Below are positions 18,711 through 27,403 of a stretch of 64,000 bases of DNA, piece after piece (within the stretch, counting starts at the first letter, position 1; each line of letters opens with the position of its first letter). The notes beneath the pieces were generated by a model that worked only from the letters and a program-made list of their open reading frames with translations, did no database searches and was not told the DNA's origin. The DNA comes from Dendrosporobacter quercicolus. GTDB lineage: Bacteria; Bacillota; Negativicutes; DSM-1736; Dendrosporobacteraceae. Made by a program: the position numbers and the translations under genes. The stretch is from contig NZ_FNHB01000002.1 of the NCBI RefSeq assembly GCF_900104455.1, forward strand, positions 248,001 to 312,000, given 5' to 3'.

Positions 18711-18763
18711 CCGGTACAGCGTCAGCCTTAGGACTGGCAGTCCTAAGGCTGACGTTGTACCGG
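18711..18763 (+). promoter_or_regulatory. Large hairpin in the metG leader
   Basis: Two 25-base arms (18711-18735 and 18739-18763) differ from perfect complementarity at one G-U position and leave a 3-base loop. A second short GC hairpin (GGCCGG...CCGGCC, about 18773-18792) is followed by GGTGTTTT. No T-box sequence (such as GGTGGNACCGCG) is present. This and the sites above fill the 370-bp abrB-metG gap. Confidence 0.6.
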
Positions 18764-18847
18764 GCATTGGCAGGCCGGGGAGCGTTCCGGCCGGTGTTTT
18801 GCCGTAATCTAAAAAGCTGTTCGCTATGAGCGAAGGAGGTTCACAAT

Positions 18848-20767
18848 ATGGACAAAAAACCATTTTACATTACCACGCCGATTTATTATCCCAGTGATAA
18901 ATTACATATCGGTCATGCTTATTGCACGACGATCGCCGACTCTGTAGCCAGGTATAAGCGATTGGCGGGCTATGAAGTGTTTTTCTTAACGGGTTCGGAT
19001 GAGCACGGTCAAAAAATTCAGCGCAAGGCGCAGGAAAACCAGGTTACGCCAATTGAATATGTTGACAAAATTGTTGCTTCGTTTAAGCACTTATGGGAGA
19101 AACTTAATATTTCCCATGACGATTTTATCCGGACGACCGAAACCAGGCACCGTGAAGTTGTACAGGCCATTTTCCAGAAAATTTATGACCAGGGTGATAT
19201 TTACAAGGCTTCTTATGAAGGCTGGTATTGTACGCCTTGCGAGACTTTCTGGATTGAGCGCCAGCTGACGGACGGCAAGTGCCCGGATTGCGGGCGGGCG
19301 GTTGAGTTATTACAGGAAGAAAGCTATTTTTTCCGTATGTCCAAATATCAGGACCGGCTGCTTAAATATATTGAAGAAAATCCCGGGTTTATTCAGCCGG
19401 CTTCACGCCGCAATGAAATGATTAATTTCATTAAAAGCGGGCTGGAAGATCTGTGTGTATCCCGTACTACGTTTGACTGGGGCATACCGGTGCCGTTCGA
19501 CACGAATCATGTTGTGTATGTTTGGTTTGACGCTTTAACCAATTATATTACCGCCGCCGGTTATTTGCATGACCGGGATAAGTTCAGCCGGTTTTGGCCG
19601 GCGGATATTCATCTTGTAGGCAAGGAGATTGTCCGTTTTCATTCGATTATCTGGCCGGTAATTTTAATGGCCATGGGTGTTGAACTGCCTAAAATGGTGT
19701 ATGGACACGGCTGGCTGGTCGTCGAGGGGGACAAAATGTCCAAATCCAAAGGCAATGTTATAGATCCCCTCCAGTTGATTGACGAGTTTGGCGCTGATGC
19801 CATCAGGTATTTTTTACTGCGGGAAATCACGCTGGGAATGGATGGGAATTTTTCGCGGGAAGCGTTGATTAACAGGATCAATGCCGACCTGGCAAATGAT
19901 TTGGGTAACCTGCTGCACCGCACGCTTAATATGATTGGCCGGTTTAATCACGGCGTCATTGAACCGCCGGGCGAAGCGGCGCCGATTGACGATGAATTAA
20001 TTAAACTGGCCCAGAATACGGCGGCTGAATATGAACGTTTAATGGATGCAATGGACATTAACGGTACAATCAAACAATTATGGACACTGATTAGCCGTAC
20101 CAACAAATACATCGATGAAACCGCGCCCTGGGCTTTGGCCAAAGATGAGGCTAAGAAAGCCCGCCTGAATACCGTTTTGTACAATTTAGCCGAGGCGCTG
20201 CGCATTATTTGTATTCTCATTTCGCCGTTCCTGCCAAATACTGCGCCTAAGATCTGGCGGCAGCTAGGCCTTGGCAATGATTTAGCGGCTGTCAGTTTGA
20301 ACGATGCCCGGGGCTGGGGGCGGCTGACGGCAGGGACTGTGGTGTCCAAACCGGAGCCGATCTTCCCGCGGATTGAAGAAAAGCCGGAACCGGCTGAACC
20401 TGGAACGCCCCAGCCGGCTGCCAAATTTCAGCCGGAAGCAAACTCCGTCGAAGTAACCATCGACGAATTTGCTAAAATGGATTTGCGGGTAGTCAAAGTT
20501 TTGGCGGCCGAAAAGGTAAAAGGGGCTGATAAACTGCTTGCTTTAACGGTTGATCTGGGCGTCGAACAGCGAACAATTGTTTCCGGAATCGCCAAGCATT
20601 ATACCCCGGAAGAACTGGTCGGCCAGAATGTGGTGATGATTGTCAACCTGAAACCGGCCAAAATTCGCGGCATTGAATCCCGGGGCATGGTACTGGCCGC
20701 CTCTCATGACAATCAACTGGCCGTTGTTACCGTTCCGGGGCTGCCGGCCGGGAGCAAGGTGAAGTAG
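18848..20767 (+). CDS. metG: Methionyl-tRNA synthetase
   Basis: A 639-residue class I synthetase that charges tRNA(Met). HIGHAY lies near residue 20, KMSKSKGN near 298, and a four-Cys zinc knuckle (CTPCETFW ... CPDCGR) near 125-155. After the anticodon-binding helical domain, a Pro/Glu-rich linker leads to a C-terminal EMAP-like tRNA-binding domain (from about 535; KMDLRVVKVLAAEKVKGADK), which makes the enzyme a dimer. SD AAGGAGG precedes the ATG. tatD follows by one base. Confidence 0.97.
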   Translation: MDKKPFYITTPIYYPSDKLHIGHAYCTTIADSVARYKRLAGYEVFFLTGSDEHGQKIQRKAQENQVTPIEYVDKIVASFKHLWEKLNISHDDFIRTTETRHREVVQAIFQKIYDQGDIYKASYEGWYCTPCETFWIERQLTDGKCPDCGRAVELLQEESYFFRMSKYQDRLLKYIEENPGFIQPASRRNEMINFIKSGLEDLCVSRTTFDWGIPVPFDTNHVVYVWFDALTNYITAAGYLHDRDKFSRFWPADIHLVGKEIVRFHSIIWPVILMAMGVELPKMVYGHGWLVVEGDKMSKSKGNVIDPLQLIDEFGADAIRYFLLREITLGMDGNFSREALINRINADLANDLGNLLHRTLNMIGRFNHGVIEPPGEAAPIDDELIKLAQNTAAEYERLMDAMDINGTIKQLWTLISRTNKYIDETAPWALAKDEAKKARLNTVLYNLAEALRIICILISPFLPNTAPKIWRQLGLGNDLAAVSLNDARGWGRLTAGTVVSKPEPIFPRIEEKPEPAEPGTPQPAAKFQPEANSVEVTIDEFAKMDLRVVKVLAAEKVKGADKLLALTVDLGVEQRTIVSGIAKHYTPEELVGQNVVMIVNLKPAKIRGIESRGMVLAASHDNQLAVVTVPGLPAGSKVK

Positions 20768-20768
20768 C

Positions 20769-21551
20769 ATGTTATTTGACTCTCATGCCCATATCGATGA
20801 TGAAAGGTTTGCGGCCGACCGGGATGAGGTAATCGCCAGGGCCCGTGAAAATGGCGTTACCGGGATTATCAATATTGGGGCTGATATGGATTCTTCCCAG
20901 CGCTCAATTGCGTTGGCGGACCGTTATGCCGGTATTTTCGCCGCGGTCGGCAATCACCCTCATGATGCTAAAGCGGTGCAGAACGGCGATTACGACCAGC
21001 TGGCGGAGTGGCTCAAACGGCCTAAGGTTGTGGCGATTGGCGAAATCGGTTTGGATTATCATTATGATTTGTCACCGCGGGAGATTCAGCGGCAGGTTTT
21101 TATCCGGCAGCTGGATGTAGCCAGGCAAATGGGCTGTCCGGTAATTATCCATGACCGGGAGGCTCATGGCGATATTCTGCAGATACTGAAAACTGAAGGC
21201 CGGGGGCTGACCGGAGTGCTGCATTGTTTTTCCGGCAGTCTGGAAATGGCGCGGGAATTGCTTGAATTAGGGTTTTATCTATCCATCGCCGGGCCGGTAA
21301 CGTTCAAAAATGCCGCTAAATTACCGGAAATTGTCGGTGCTGCGCCTTTGGAACGCTTGCTGATTGAGACCGATTGCCCATATCTGACGCCACACCCCCA
21401 CCGGGGAAAGCGTAACGAACCGGCTTATGTAAGACTGGTAGCCGAGCGGGTCGCGGAGCTGCGGGGGATGGAGCTTTCAGCATTAGCCGCCGCTACAACG
21501 GCCAATGTATGCCGGTTGTTTTCGATCGCACCGGCGGAGGCAATAAAATAA
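20769..21551 (+). CDS. tatD: TatD-family metal-dependent DNase
   Basis: A 260-residue TIM-barrel hydrolase of the amidohydrolase superfamily with two metal ions. The metal ligands are seen in FDSHAHIDDERF, the Glu of AIGEIGLDYHYD, IIHDREAH, LHCFSGS and ETDCPYLTPHPHRGKRNEP. Family members are 3'-5' exonucleases acting in DNA quality control. The start follows the metG stop directly, so the two genes form an operon, as in many Firmicutes. A strong terminator follows. Confidence 0.93.
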   Translation: MLFDSHAHIDDERFAADRDEVIARARENGVTGIINIGADMDSSQRSIALADRYAGIFAAVGNHPHDAKAVQNGDYDQLAEWLKRPKVVAIGEIGLDYHYDLSPREIQRQVFIRQLDVARQMGCPVIIHDREAHGDILQILKTEGRGLTGVLHCFSGSLEMARELLELGFYLSIAGPVTFKNAAKLPEIVGAAPLERLLIETDCPYLTPHPHRGKRNEPAYVRLVAERVAELRGMELSALAAATTANVCRLFSIAPAEAIK

Positions 21552-21552
21552 T

Positions 21553-21606
21553 TGGTAATAATTACCAAAACAACGAATACTTATTAAGTATTCGTTGTTT
21601 TTTATG
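21553..21606 (+). terminator. Terminator after tatD, with an adjacent palindrome
   Basis: TTGGTAAT-A-ATTACCAA (21553-21569) is followed by ACAACGAATACTT / AAGTATTCGTTGT (21570-21600) and a T-run, giving a classic intrinsic terminator of the metG-tatD operon. Confidence 0.85.
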
Positions 21607-21702
21607 AAGACAATCCCCGCGAACAGATTCCTTTGGTTGCGCTTAGGTAAGAAACATCATAGGATACAGTAGTTTAGCTGTGTTTAAGAAAGGAGAAGAT
21701 AA

Positions 21703-21804
21703 ATGCAGCTTTATTTCCTGTTTTTTTACTTTGTCAGTCGGTTTTCCAGGGACAAGACCGCAACCGGAAAAACGAATTTTGGGCGCTTTAGCAGTCTGCC
21801 GTAA
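21703..21804 (+). CDS. Possible small protein of 33 residues
   Basis: An ATG at 21703 preceded at good spacing by AAGGAGAAG opens a 33-codon frame ending in TAA. The product starts MQLYFLFFYFV, a short hydrophobic segment, then is basic and polar. It lies in the 380-bp tatD-yabE gap, which otherwise holds the tatD terminator and the yabE promoter. No family is recognised. Only the SD and the hydrophobic N-terminus support it, so it may be a chance frame. Confidence 0.3.
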   Translation: MQLYFLFFYFVSRFSRDKTATGKTNFGRFSSLP

Positions 21805-21875
21805 AATTTTTACAAATAGTGCATAATTTAGGCAACTTTGGTAAAGACTAAATATATGAAAAAGATGATGTAAAT

Positions 21876-21905
21876 TTGACACAACGAATTTAAGTATGGT
21901 ATAAT
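21876..21905 (+). promoter_or_regulatory. Sigma-A-type promoter of yabE
   Basis: TTGACA at 21876-21881, an 18-bp spacer and TATAAT at 21900-21905, with the yabE ATG at 21934. Confidence 0.7.
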
Positions 21906-21933
21906 TTTCAGGCGCTTGAAAAGGGGGAGATTT

Positions 21934-22923
21934 ATGCATTACACTCAGCCCAAAAACTCGCAATCTAAAAGGACAATGCCGGCGCTTATTGCCGTGTTCT
22001 GCATTGTCCTGCTGTTGGCAGCCGGCTTTGTCGGAGCCAATAAAAAAGTCAATATTGTTGCTGACGGAAAGACTCAGGAAGTCCGGACTTTATCCAGCCG
22101 GCCTGCTGTTGTCCTGGCCCGGGCCGGGGTACAGTTAGGTCCGCAGGACGAATATCGTCTGTCAACGTCGAATTTAGTTAGCGGTTCAATTATAACAGTA
22201 TATAGAGCAGTACCTGTTACCATTACTTATCAAGGTGAAACAACAACCATACAGACCGGCTCACCGACGGTGGGCGAACTGGCTGCAAGCCTGGGACTGA
22301 TTGATGCAGGCATTAAGCTGATCCCAGGACCTGACGAACCAATTCAGGACGGCTTGCAAATTCGGGTAATAAAAATATCGGAAAAAGTCATTGAGCGCGA
22401 AGAACCAGAGCCTTTCCAAGTGATTCATCAGCCTGACGCCACTTTGGAAAAAGGCGTAGAGGAGCTTATTCAGGCCGGGCAAAATGGCAAAAAAATTGTC
22501 ACAGTTAAGCAGCATTTTGCTGACGACGTACAGTCTGCGGAAGAAATCCTGGCAGTAAAAATTTCCGATCCTTCCACCCCTCAAATTGTCAGGGTCGGTA
22601 CCCGCGATTTTGTTGAAACATCGCGCGGCGTACAACGCTTTAGACGGGTCGAGGTAATGGAGGCAACGGCCTATCTGCCGACAGACGGTTCAGGTCATGG
22701 AATTACGGCTACCGGAATTCCGGCCCGCCGCGGTATCGTAGCGGTTGATCCGGCGGTAATTCCGCTGGGAAGCAGAGTGTATATCCCAGGATACGGATCG
22801 GCTCTAGCTGCCGATACCGGCGGCGCAATCATTGGCAATAGTATCGACTTATGTATGGAAAATGCAAGTGAAGCCTGGCGCTTTGGGCGGCGCATGGTCA
22901 AAGTTTATGTGTTGGCGGAATAA
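21934..22923 (+). CDS. yabE: YabE-like protein with DUF348, G5 and 3D domains
   Basis: A 329-residue exported cell-wall protein related to resuscitation-promoting factor Rpf/YabE. An N-terminal signal anchor at about residues 15-38 is followed by two DUF348 repeats (about 42-145), a G5 domain (about 160-235) and a C-terminal 3D domain (from about 240; three Asp, with MEATAYLPTDGSGHGITATG and AADTGGAIIGNSIDLCM). The 3D domain resembles MltA-type lytic transglycosylases, so peptidoglycan cleavage is expected. ATG at 21934 with AAGGGGGAG is preferred to TTG at 21916. It has its own promoter and terminator. Confidence 0.9.
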   Translation: MHYTQPKNSQSKRTMPALIAVFCIVLLLAAGFVGANKKVNIVADGKTQEVRTLSSRPAVVLARAGVQLGPQDEYRLSTSNLVSGSIITVYRAVPVTITYQGETTTIQTGSPTVGELAASLGLIDAGIKLIPGPDEPIQDGLQIRVIKISEKVIEREEPEPFQVIHQPDATLEKGVEELIQAGQNGKKIVTVKQHFADDVQSAEEILAVKISDPSTPQIVRVGTRDFVETSRGVQRFRRVEVMEATAYLPTDGSGHGITATGIPARRGIVAVDPAVIPLGSRVYIPGYGSALAADTGGAIIGNSIDLCMENASEAWRFGRRMVKVYVLAE

Positions 22924-22955
22924 ATAAACAGGGTATTATACCCTGTTTATTTTTT
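22922..22955 (+). terminator. Terminator of yabE
   Basis: Perfect stem AAATAAACAGGGTAT / ATACCCTGTTTATTT followed by TTT, right at the yabE stop. Confidence 0.85.
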
Positions 22956-22990
22956 AAGAGCTAGAATATTGATCAAAGAGTAGGGGTAGT

Positions 22991-23551
22991 GTGATTAAAG
23001 AAGTTATTATTGTGGAAGGCAAGCATGATGTACAGGCTGTCGGGCGGGCGGTGGACGCCGAATGTATTATAACCGAAGGGTTTCATTTAGCCCCCCGTAC
23101 CCTGGAAAGAATTGAACAGGCTTATACAAAACGGGGGATCATTATTTTGACCGATCCCGACACTGCCGGCGAGCGGATTCGTAAATTTTTAAGCAAACGT
23201 TTTCCGGAAGCGAAACACGCCTTTATACCAAAGGAAGAAGCAACTGCCAACGATGATATTGGGATTGAACAGGCCTCACCTGAAGCGATCCGCTCGGCGC
23301 TGGCCAAAGTCCGGTATTTGGAATGGAAACCGGCTGCGGAATTTACCGTTGCGGATATGCTGAGGGCAGGTTTAAGCGGTGCGCCGGAGGCTGCGGACCG
23401 GCGGGCTGCTGCCGGAGCAGAGCTTGGTATTGGCTATGCCAATGCCAAAACCTTTTTGCAGCGGTTGAACCATTATGGTGTCACTCGCAATGAGTTCGGC
23501 GCGGCCGTAAAAAAGGCCGCGTCAGGTAAACAGGAGGCCGGAGATGATTAA
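22991..23551 (+). CDS. rnmV: Ribonuclease M5
   Basis: A 186-residue TOPRIM-domain RNase that matures 5S rRNA. The TOPRIM motifs IIVEGKHDVQAV (catalytic Glu) and ILTDPDTAGERIRK (DxD-like acidic pair) are clear. The C-terminal half is the M5-specific part with GIGYANAKTFLQRLNHYGV. GTG start with AGTAGGGGTAG-type SD upstream. It overlaps rsmA by 8 bp, the usual coupling. Confidence 0.94.
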   Translation: MIKEVIIVEGKHDVQAVGRAVDAECIITEGFHLAPRTLERIEQAYTKRGIIILTDPDTAGERIRKFLSKRFPEAKHAFIPKEEATANDDIGIEQASPEAIRSALAKVRYLEWKPAAEFTVADMLRAGLSGAPEAADRRAAAGAELGIGYANAKTFLQRLNHYGVTRNEFGAAVKKAASGKQEAGDD

Positions 23552-24383
23552 GCCGACAATCGCCCAAAAAGATGTAACAAAACATATTTTAAAAACGTTT
23601 AACATTCGGATGAGTAAAAAGTTAGGACAAAACTTTCTTGTCGATGAGAAGATTGTCCGGGGCATTGTTCAGGCCGCGGATATCAGTCCGGGCGATACAG
23701 TGCTGGAAATAGGCCCCGGTATCGGCACACTGACGCAGGGGCTGGCCGAGGCCGGGGCTCAGGTTGTGGCGGTGGAGCTTGATTTAAAGCTTATTGATGT
23801 GCTGGCGGAAACCTTGGCCGGCTATGATAATGTGCGGATCATTCATGGTGATATTTTAAAAGTGGATATTGCCGCCGAGGTGCCTGCCGCTCCATTTAAA
23901 GTGGTTGCCAATCTGCCTTATTATATCACTACCCCCATTATTATGGGATTGCTGGAAGCACGGCTGCCGGTTTCCGTATTGGTGACCATGATTCAAAAAG
24001 AGGTGGCGGCCAGGATGGTAGCCTGCCCCGGTACTAAGGATTATGGCGCTTTATCGGTGGCTGTCCAGTATTTTACTCAGCCCCGGATGATGTTTGACGT
24101 TCCGCCGGTTTCTTTCATTCCGTCTCCGGCTGTCGATTCGGCGGTGATCCGCTGCCTTGTGCGTGATCAGCCGGCGGTGGCCGTCGCCGACGAAAAACTG
24201 TTTTTCCGGGTGGTCAAGGCAGCTTTTTCCCAACGCCGTAAAACGTTAAACAATGCTTTGAAAACGGGAATTCCCGCTGATCAAATACAACCGGCTTTGG
24301 CTGCTGCGGGAATTGATGGGGCGCGGCGCGGCGAAACGCTGTCGCTCCAGGAATTTGCCGCACTTGCCAATTGCCTAAAATAA
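23544..24383 (+). CDS. rsmA: 16S rRNA dimethyladenosine transferase (KsgA)
   Basis: A 279-residue SAM-dependent enzyme that dimethylates A1518 and A1519 of 16S rRNA late in small-subunit assembly. Motifs: LGQNFLVDEKIVRGIV, EIGPGIGTLTQGLA (SAM binding), and the catalytic NLPYYITTPIIM. The C-terminal helical domain includes AAFSQRRKTLNNAL. It overlaps rnmV and ends 185 bp before the convergent peptidase-G2 gene. Confidence 0.96.
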   Translation: MIKPTIAQKDVTKHILKTFNIRMSKKLGQNFLVDEKIVRGIVQAADISPGDTVLEIGPGIGTLTQGLAEAGAQVVAVELDLKLIDVLAETLAGYDNVRIIHGDILKVDIAAEVPAAPFKVVANLPYYITTPIIMGLLEARLPVSVLVTMIQKEVAARMVACPGTKDYGALSVAVQYFTQPRMMFDVPPVSFIPSPAVDSAVIRCLVRDQPAVAVADEKLFFRVVKAAFSQRRKTLNNALKTGIPADQIQPALAAAGIDGARRGETLSLQEFAALANCLK

Positions 24384-24403
24384 AGCAAGGGTCGTACTGA
24401 ACG

Positions 24404-24459
24404 AACCAGGAACCTATAGAATAACGCAATGCAAGCGTCCATTCTATAGGTTCCTGGTT
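24404..24459. terminator. Long inverted repeat after rsmA
   Basis: Nineteen-base perfect arms (24404-24422 and 24441-24459) with an 18-base loop lie between rsmA and the convergent minus-strand gene. The T-run after it is weak, so termination is probable but not certain. Confidence 0.55.
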
Positions 24460-24567
24460 TACATTTTGCCGGCTAATTTAAAAATCATGGAAAAATTGGG
24501 AGTTTTTTATAAGAGCGGGCGCTGCTGCGCACAGTCGCTTTTGCAGATCACCGGTTTTGGAAAGCCT

Positions 24568-26109
24568 TCATCGGAATAGAATCATCACCTGTCCGGTACC
24601 GGTTCTTTTTAGTACCCGGTATCCGTCGGCGGACGAAGTAGCGACTCCGGTTTCATTGGGACGGCAATATCCTCCGGGCGCGCAGGTTCCATCGTCTCTG
24701 ACGCGAAGCTTTCCCAGAAGCCCGACAGGAACCCACTCCGGTCGCCTGGAACGGGGCAAATACGGCGTTTCGGGATCGAATTCTGGATTGAGCACCGGCC
24801 TGGTTTGCGTGTGGGCCGGCAAGATAACAGTTCCGGTCGACTCGTGGATTAAATCGGGGATTTCCGTCTCCTGGTATTGTATTCGGCCCCATTGGTCGGT
24901 CAGATATTTTCCTTCCCAGCGAAGCTCCCCCGCATTGCCCAAAAAACCGGGTGCTGCACTGGTGACGCCCAGTACGTAATCATCCACCGAAGCATTGAAT
25001 ACTTTGATTTTTTCATGCTCGCCGTCGTCCAGGGCGACAAAGTAACCGGGCTCTATCTCCGCGCCGTCGGCCGATTCAAACATTTCGGCATAATCCGCAC
25101 CGCCGCCATTCCAGTTTTGATCAATATAAGCTTCTCCGGTGGTAAGGATTTTTGCGGCAAGTCCTCTGGCAGACCCTGATCCATTTGCCAAAAACCAGGA
25201 AAAATTCATTTCAGCATCGCCATAGGTGCCCATAATATGGGCGCCCTGGAAGCCCGCTGTGGTGGTTTGAACTCCTTCTGCATGCGAGGCGGGACCGGAG
25301 CTTGTTGTGGAGATGCCTTCGGCATGAGAGTATTGGCTGCTGGATTGCGTATAACCGTTTTGCGCGTGGGACGCCAGACCCGCTGCGGTGGTGTATCTTC
25401 CTTCCGAATGAGAGCCCAAATCCGTGGCCGTCGTATTGTCGCCCTCTGCGTGGGACGACTGCCCGGAGGCCACTCCTCCGATGCCTTCGGCGTGAGCGCC
25501 ATCGGTAGGTGCGGATGTATTGGCTCCTTCCGCATGGGCGCCTATTCCGGCTGCTGCTGTATTATAGCCCTCCGCGTGGGACGCCAGACCGGAGGCGCGG
25601 CTTAAATAACCCAATGCCACCGCATATTCGCCCATGACATAGTCAAAATAAGTACCGATTCCGGCGAGAGAGCCTGCTGTACTTCCATCAACCAAATGCT
25701 CAAGACCGGTCCCGCGAAATACGATAAGCGAAGATTTTACTGGTGTGACGGTGGAATACCAGACATCTTTGCCGCTTTGATTAACCAATGCAATGGTAAC
25801 CGGGGCCGCGTCTACGCGTACTATGGCATAGCCTGCCGTTGCCCCGGTTTTGAGTGGTGAGTTGCCAATGATTGCTCTTCCTTCACCTGCAACCGATACC
25901 GCAAATACCGATGACGCGGCTTCTATGGATGATTGCACCGCAACAAACCATTGGACGATAAAAGTTCCAACCTGGCTAAGGGCAATCTCGCCGGTAGCGG
26001 CGGTATACAGGATATCTCCTTCAGAATATAGGCTCGAATCAAAAATAACGTTGTTCCCTGCCGGGATGAAACCGGCCGTTTGCCGTTCAATCTGTAAAAA
26101 TGCGTTCAT
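24568..26109 (-). CDS. YadA-head repeat protein with peptidase G2 autocleavage domain
   Basis: A 513-residue protein. Residues 1-133 look like a trimeric C1q/BclA-C type beta-sandwich. Residues about 150-295 hold eight head repeats of about 14 residues of the type SHAEGxxTxAxG, as in YadA trimeric adhesins. From about 337 comes a peptidase G2 (IMC) domain, GADYAEMFESADG ... VDDYVLGVTSAAPGFLGN, known from phage tail spikes and Bacillus surface proteins, where it trims itself after trimer assembly. No signal peptide is visible. It sits on the minus strand inside a housekeeping plus-strand run, with plus-strand terminators on both sides. A spore-surface, phage-fibre-like or secreted-fibre role is possible; none is shown. 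Confidence 0.75.
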   Translation of the reverse strand: MNAFLQIERQTAGFIPAGNNVIFDSSLYSEGDILYTAATGEIALSQVGTFIVQWFVAVQSSIEAASSVFAVSVAGEGRAIIGNSPLKTGATAGYAIVRVDAAPVTIALVNQSGKDVWYSTVTPVKSSLIVFRGTGLEHLVDGSTAGSLAGIGTYFDYVMGEYAVALGYLSRASGLASHAEGYNTAAAGIGAHAEGANTSAPTDGAHAEGIGGVASGQSSHAEGDNTTATDLGSHSEGRYTTAAGLASHAQNGYTQSSSQYSHAEGISTTSSGPASHAEGVQTTTAGFQGAHIMGTYGDAEMNFSWFLANGSGSARGLAAKILTTGEAYIDQNWNGGGADYAEMFESADGAEIEPGYFVALDDGEHEKIKVFNASVDDYVLGVTSAAPGFLGNAGELRWEGKYLTDQWGRIQYQETEIPDLIHESTGTVILPAHTQTRPVLNPEFDPETPYLPRSRRPEWVPVGLLGKLRVRDDGTCAPGGYCRPNETGVATSSADGYRVLKRTGTGQVMILFR

Positions 26110-26255
26110 TATAACCCTTCCTTTTCCTATTATAAAGACCAGGTATCTCTGCGAGGGTATAAAGTGAAAAGACGTTCTATATTTAACTTATGTCTGAGCA
26201 AGGGATTTGTGTATACCCGGATTGAGCGCCGGAAGAAAAGGCTGTGGATGAACTG

Positions 26256-26278
26256 CAAGGGACCTGTCCCTTGTTTTT
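26256..26278 (+). terminator. Orphan plus-strand terminator
   Basis: CAAGGGAC-CT-GTCCCTTG followed by TTTTT is a compact intrinsic terminator, yet no plus-strand gene lies upstream for about 1.9 kb. It is in the 343-bp gap 26110-26452, in which I see no gene. It may end an unannotated small RNA or be a remnant of a mobile element. Confidence 0.5.
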
Positions 26279-26400
26279 GAAGACTTCCACATTACCGAGG
26301 AGCGGGAGAGCATTATGCATAAGCGGAGGTTAAACGACAGTGGCGCAGTGTTGCATAATGGTCTTCCGTTCCGGCCTTCACCCTGGCACATCTAAAGAAA

Positions 26401-26455
26401 GGGGGCTGTCGCAAAACATTTTTTAAAAATGTTTTGCGACAGCCCCCTCTTTTTA
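26401..26455. terminator. Bidirectional terminator, repeat-like
   Basis: Perfect arms of 23-24 bases beginning GGGGGCTGTCGCAAAACA with almost no loop, and TCTTTTTAT after it on the plus strand. On the minus strand it ends the glycosyltransferase transcript. The outer sequence GGGGCTGTCGCAAAA resembles an insertion-sequence end, and a related pair of arms occurs near 38.9 kb. Confidence 0.7.
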
Positions 26456-27244
26456 TGATTTGGAAGTAAAAAAATGATTGAGAATATCAAAACGCCGTTC
26501 GCTATGATAACCGATGTAAGTTTTATTCTGCCACTGGCGATTACGGGGCTGATCACGGAAACTGGCCATTGCTTCCAGGCAATCGCCAACAATGGTATCG
26601 ATGATTTTGGTAGTATGCAGCTGGCCTTTAATCGACGATCCCAGGCGGTAGTGGGGAATGGTGGTAGCCACATCAATTTTTAATTTGTTTTTACGCGCTA
26701 ACGCCAGGGATACCGGCGGAATGGCCAGTTCCTGAAGCGGCAGAGTTTCCAGAAACCGGCGGGAGACGGCATGAGGGCCGTGAGCCGGAGTAGCCAGACC
26801 AATTTTTTTGTCCAGACTAAGCTCTTTGTTTAGGTTCATGCGCCACTGAAAAGTGGGGTTATAGCGTTCAATGTGGCGCGGCGGCGAAGGATAGCAGTTG
26901 GTCAAGGCCATATCTAAATGTTTTAATAAAACCCCGTCAACCAGTTCCATCAGACTTTCATTGAAGGTTCCAACCATGTCGCCATCGACAAAGGCTACAA
27001 CATCACTGCCTAACGCCAAAGCGACTTTTGCGCCGATAGCGCGGGGAATGTCAATACCTAAGCAGTCATGGAAGTAAATGATTTGTAATTTTGGCAGTCG
27101 CATTTGCAGTACTTCATACATTGTAGAATCCTTGCTGCCATTGGAGATAAAAATGATATGATCGACGGGCAGTGTTCCCAGATTTTGCAGTACTGTTATT
27201 GCACGGCCGGCTTCGTTTTTTGCTGGAACAACCACAGAAATCAT
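26453..27244 (-). CDS. Family 2 glycosyltransferase
   Basis: A 263-residue GT-A fold enzyme. The N-terminus ISVVVPAKNEAGRAITVLQN is typical, and the metal-binding DxD is in FVDGDMVGTF near residue 93. It would move a sugar from a nucleotide donor to an unknown acceptor. No membrane segment is seen. The ATG is followed by a 193-bp divergent gap to yabG. It lies next to the YadA/peptidase-G2 gene on the same strand, so it might decorate that protein, or a spore or cell-surface polymer; this is inference. Confidence 0.82.
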   Translation of the reverse strand: MISVVVPAKNEAGRAITVLQNLGTLPVDHIIFISNGSKDSTMYEVLQMRLPKLQIIYFHDCLGIDIPRAIGAKVALALGSDVVAFVDGDMVGTFNESLMELVDGVLLKHLDMALTNCYPSPPRHIERYNPTFQWRMNLNKELSLDKKIGLATPAHGPHAVSRRFLETLPLQELAIPPVSLALARKNKLKIDVATTIPHYRLGSSIKGQLHTTKIIDTIVGDCLEAMASFRDQPRNRQWQNKTYIGYHSERRFDILNHFFTSKS

Positions 27245-27403
27245 GCGCCTTCACCTCGTTTGAATTGACTGCGATGTCTGCGGCCTAGTCGGTTCTAGTA
27301 CCGCGAGCAATGTCACTACAGTATATTGGGAGGGGCTGCTTTTTGCTACCGGCAAAGCACAATTAAAATTTTACCCCAATTGTTGCAAATGGTTTTACAG
27401 TCT

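Noticed and set aside
18700-18847. T-box riboswitch in the metG leader
   Set aside because: The conserved T-box antiterminator sequence is not present; only plain hairpins are seen.
25206-25605. Tandem repeats of about 42 bp resembling a CRISPR or satellite array
   Set aside because: They are the in-frame SHAEG protein repeats of the minus-strand YadA-like gene; spacing and variation follow codons.
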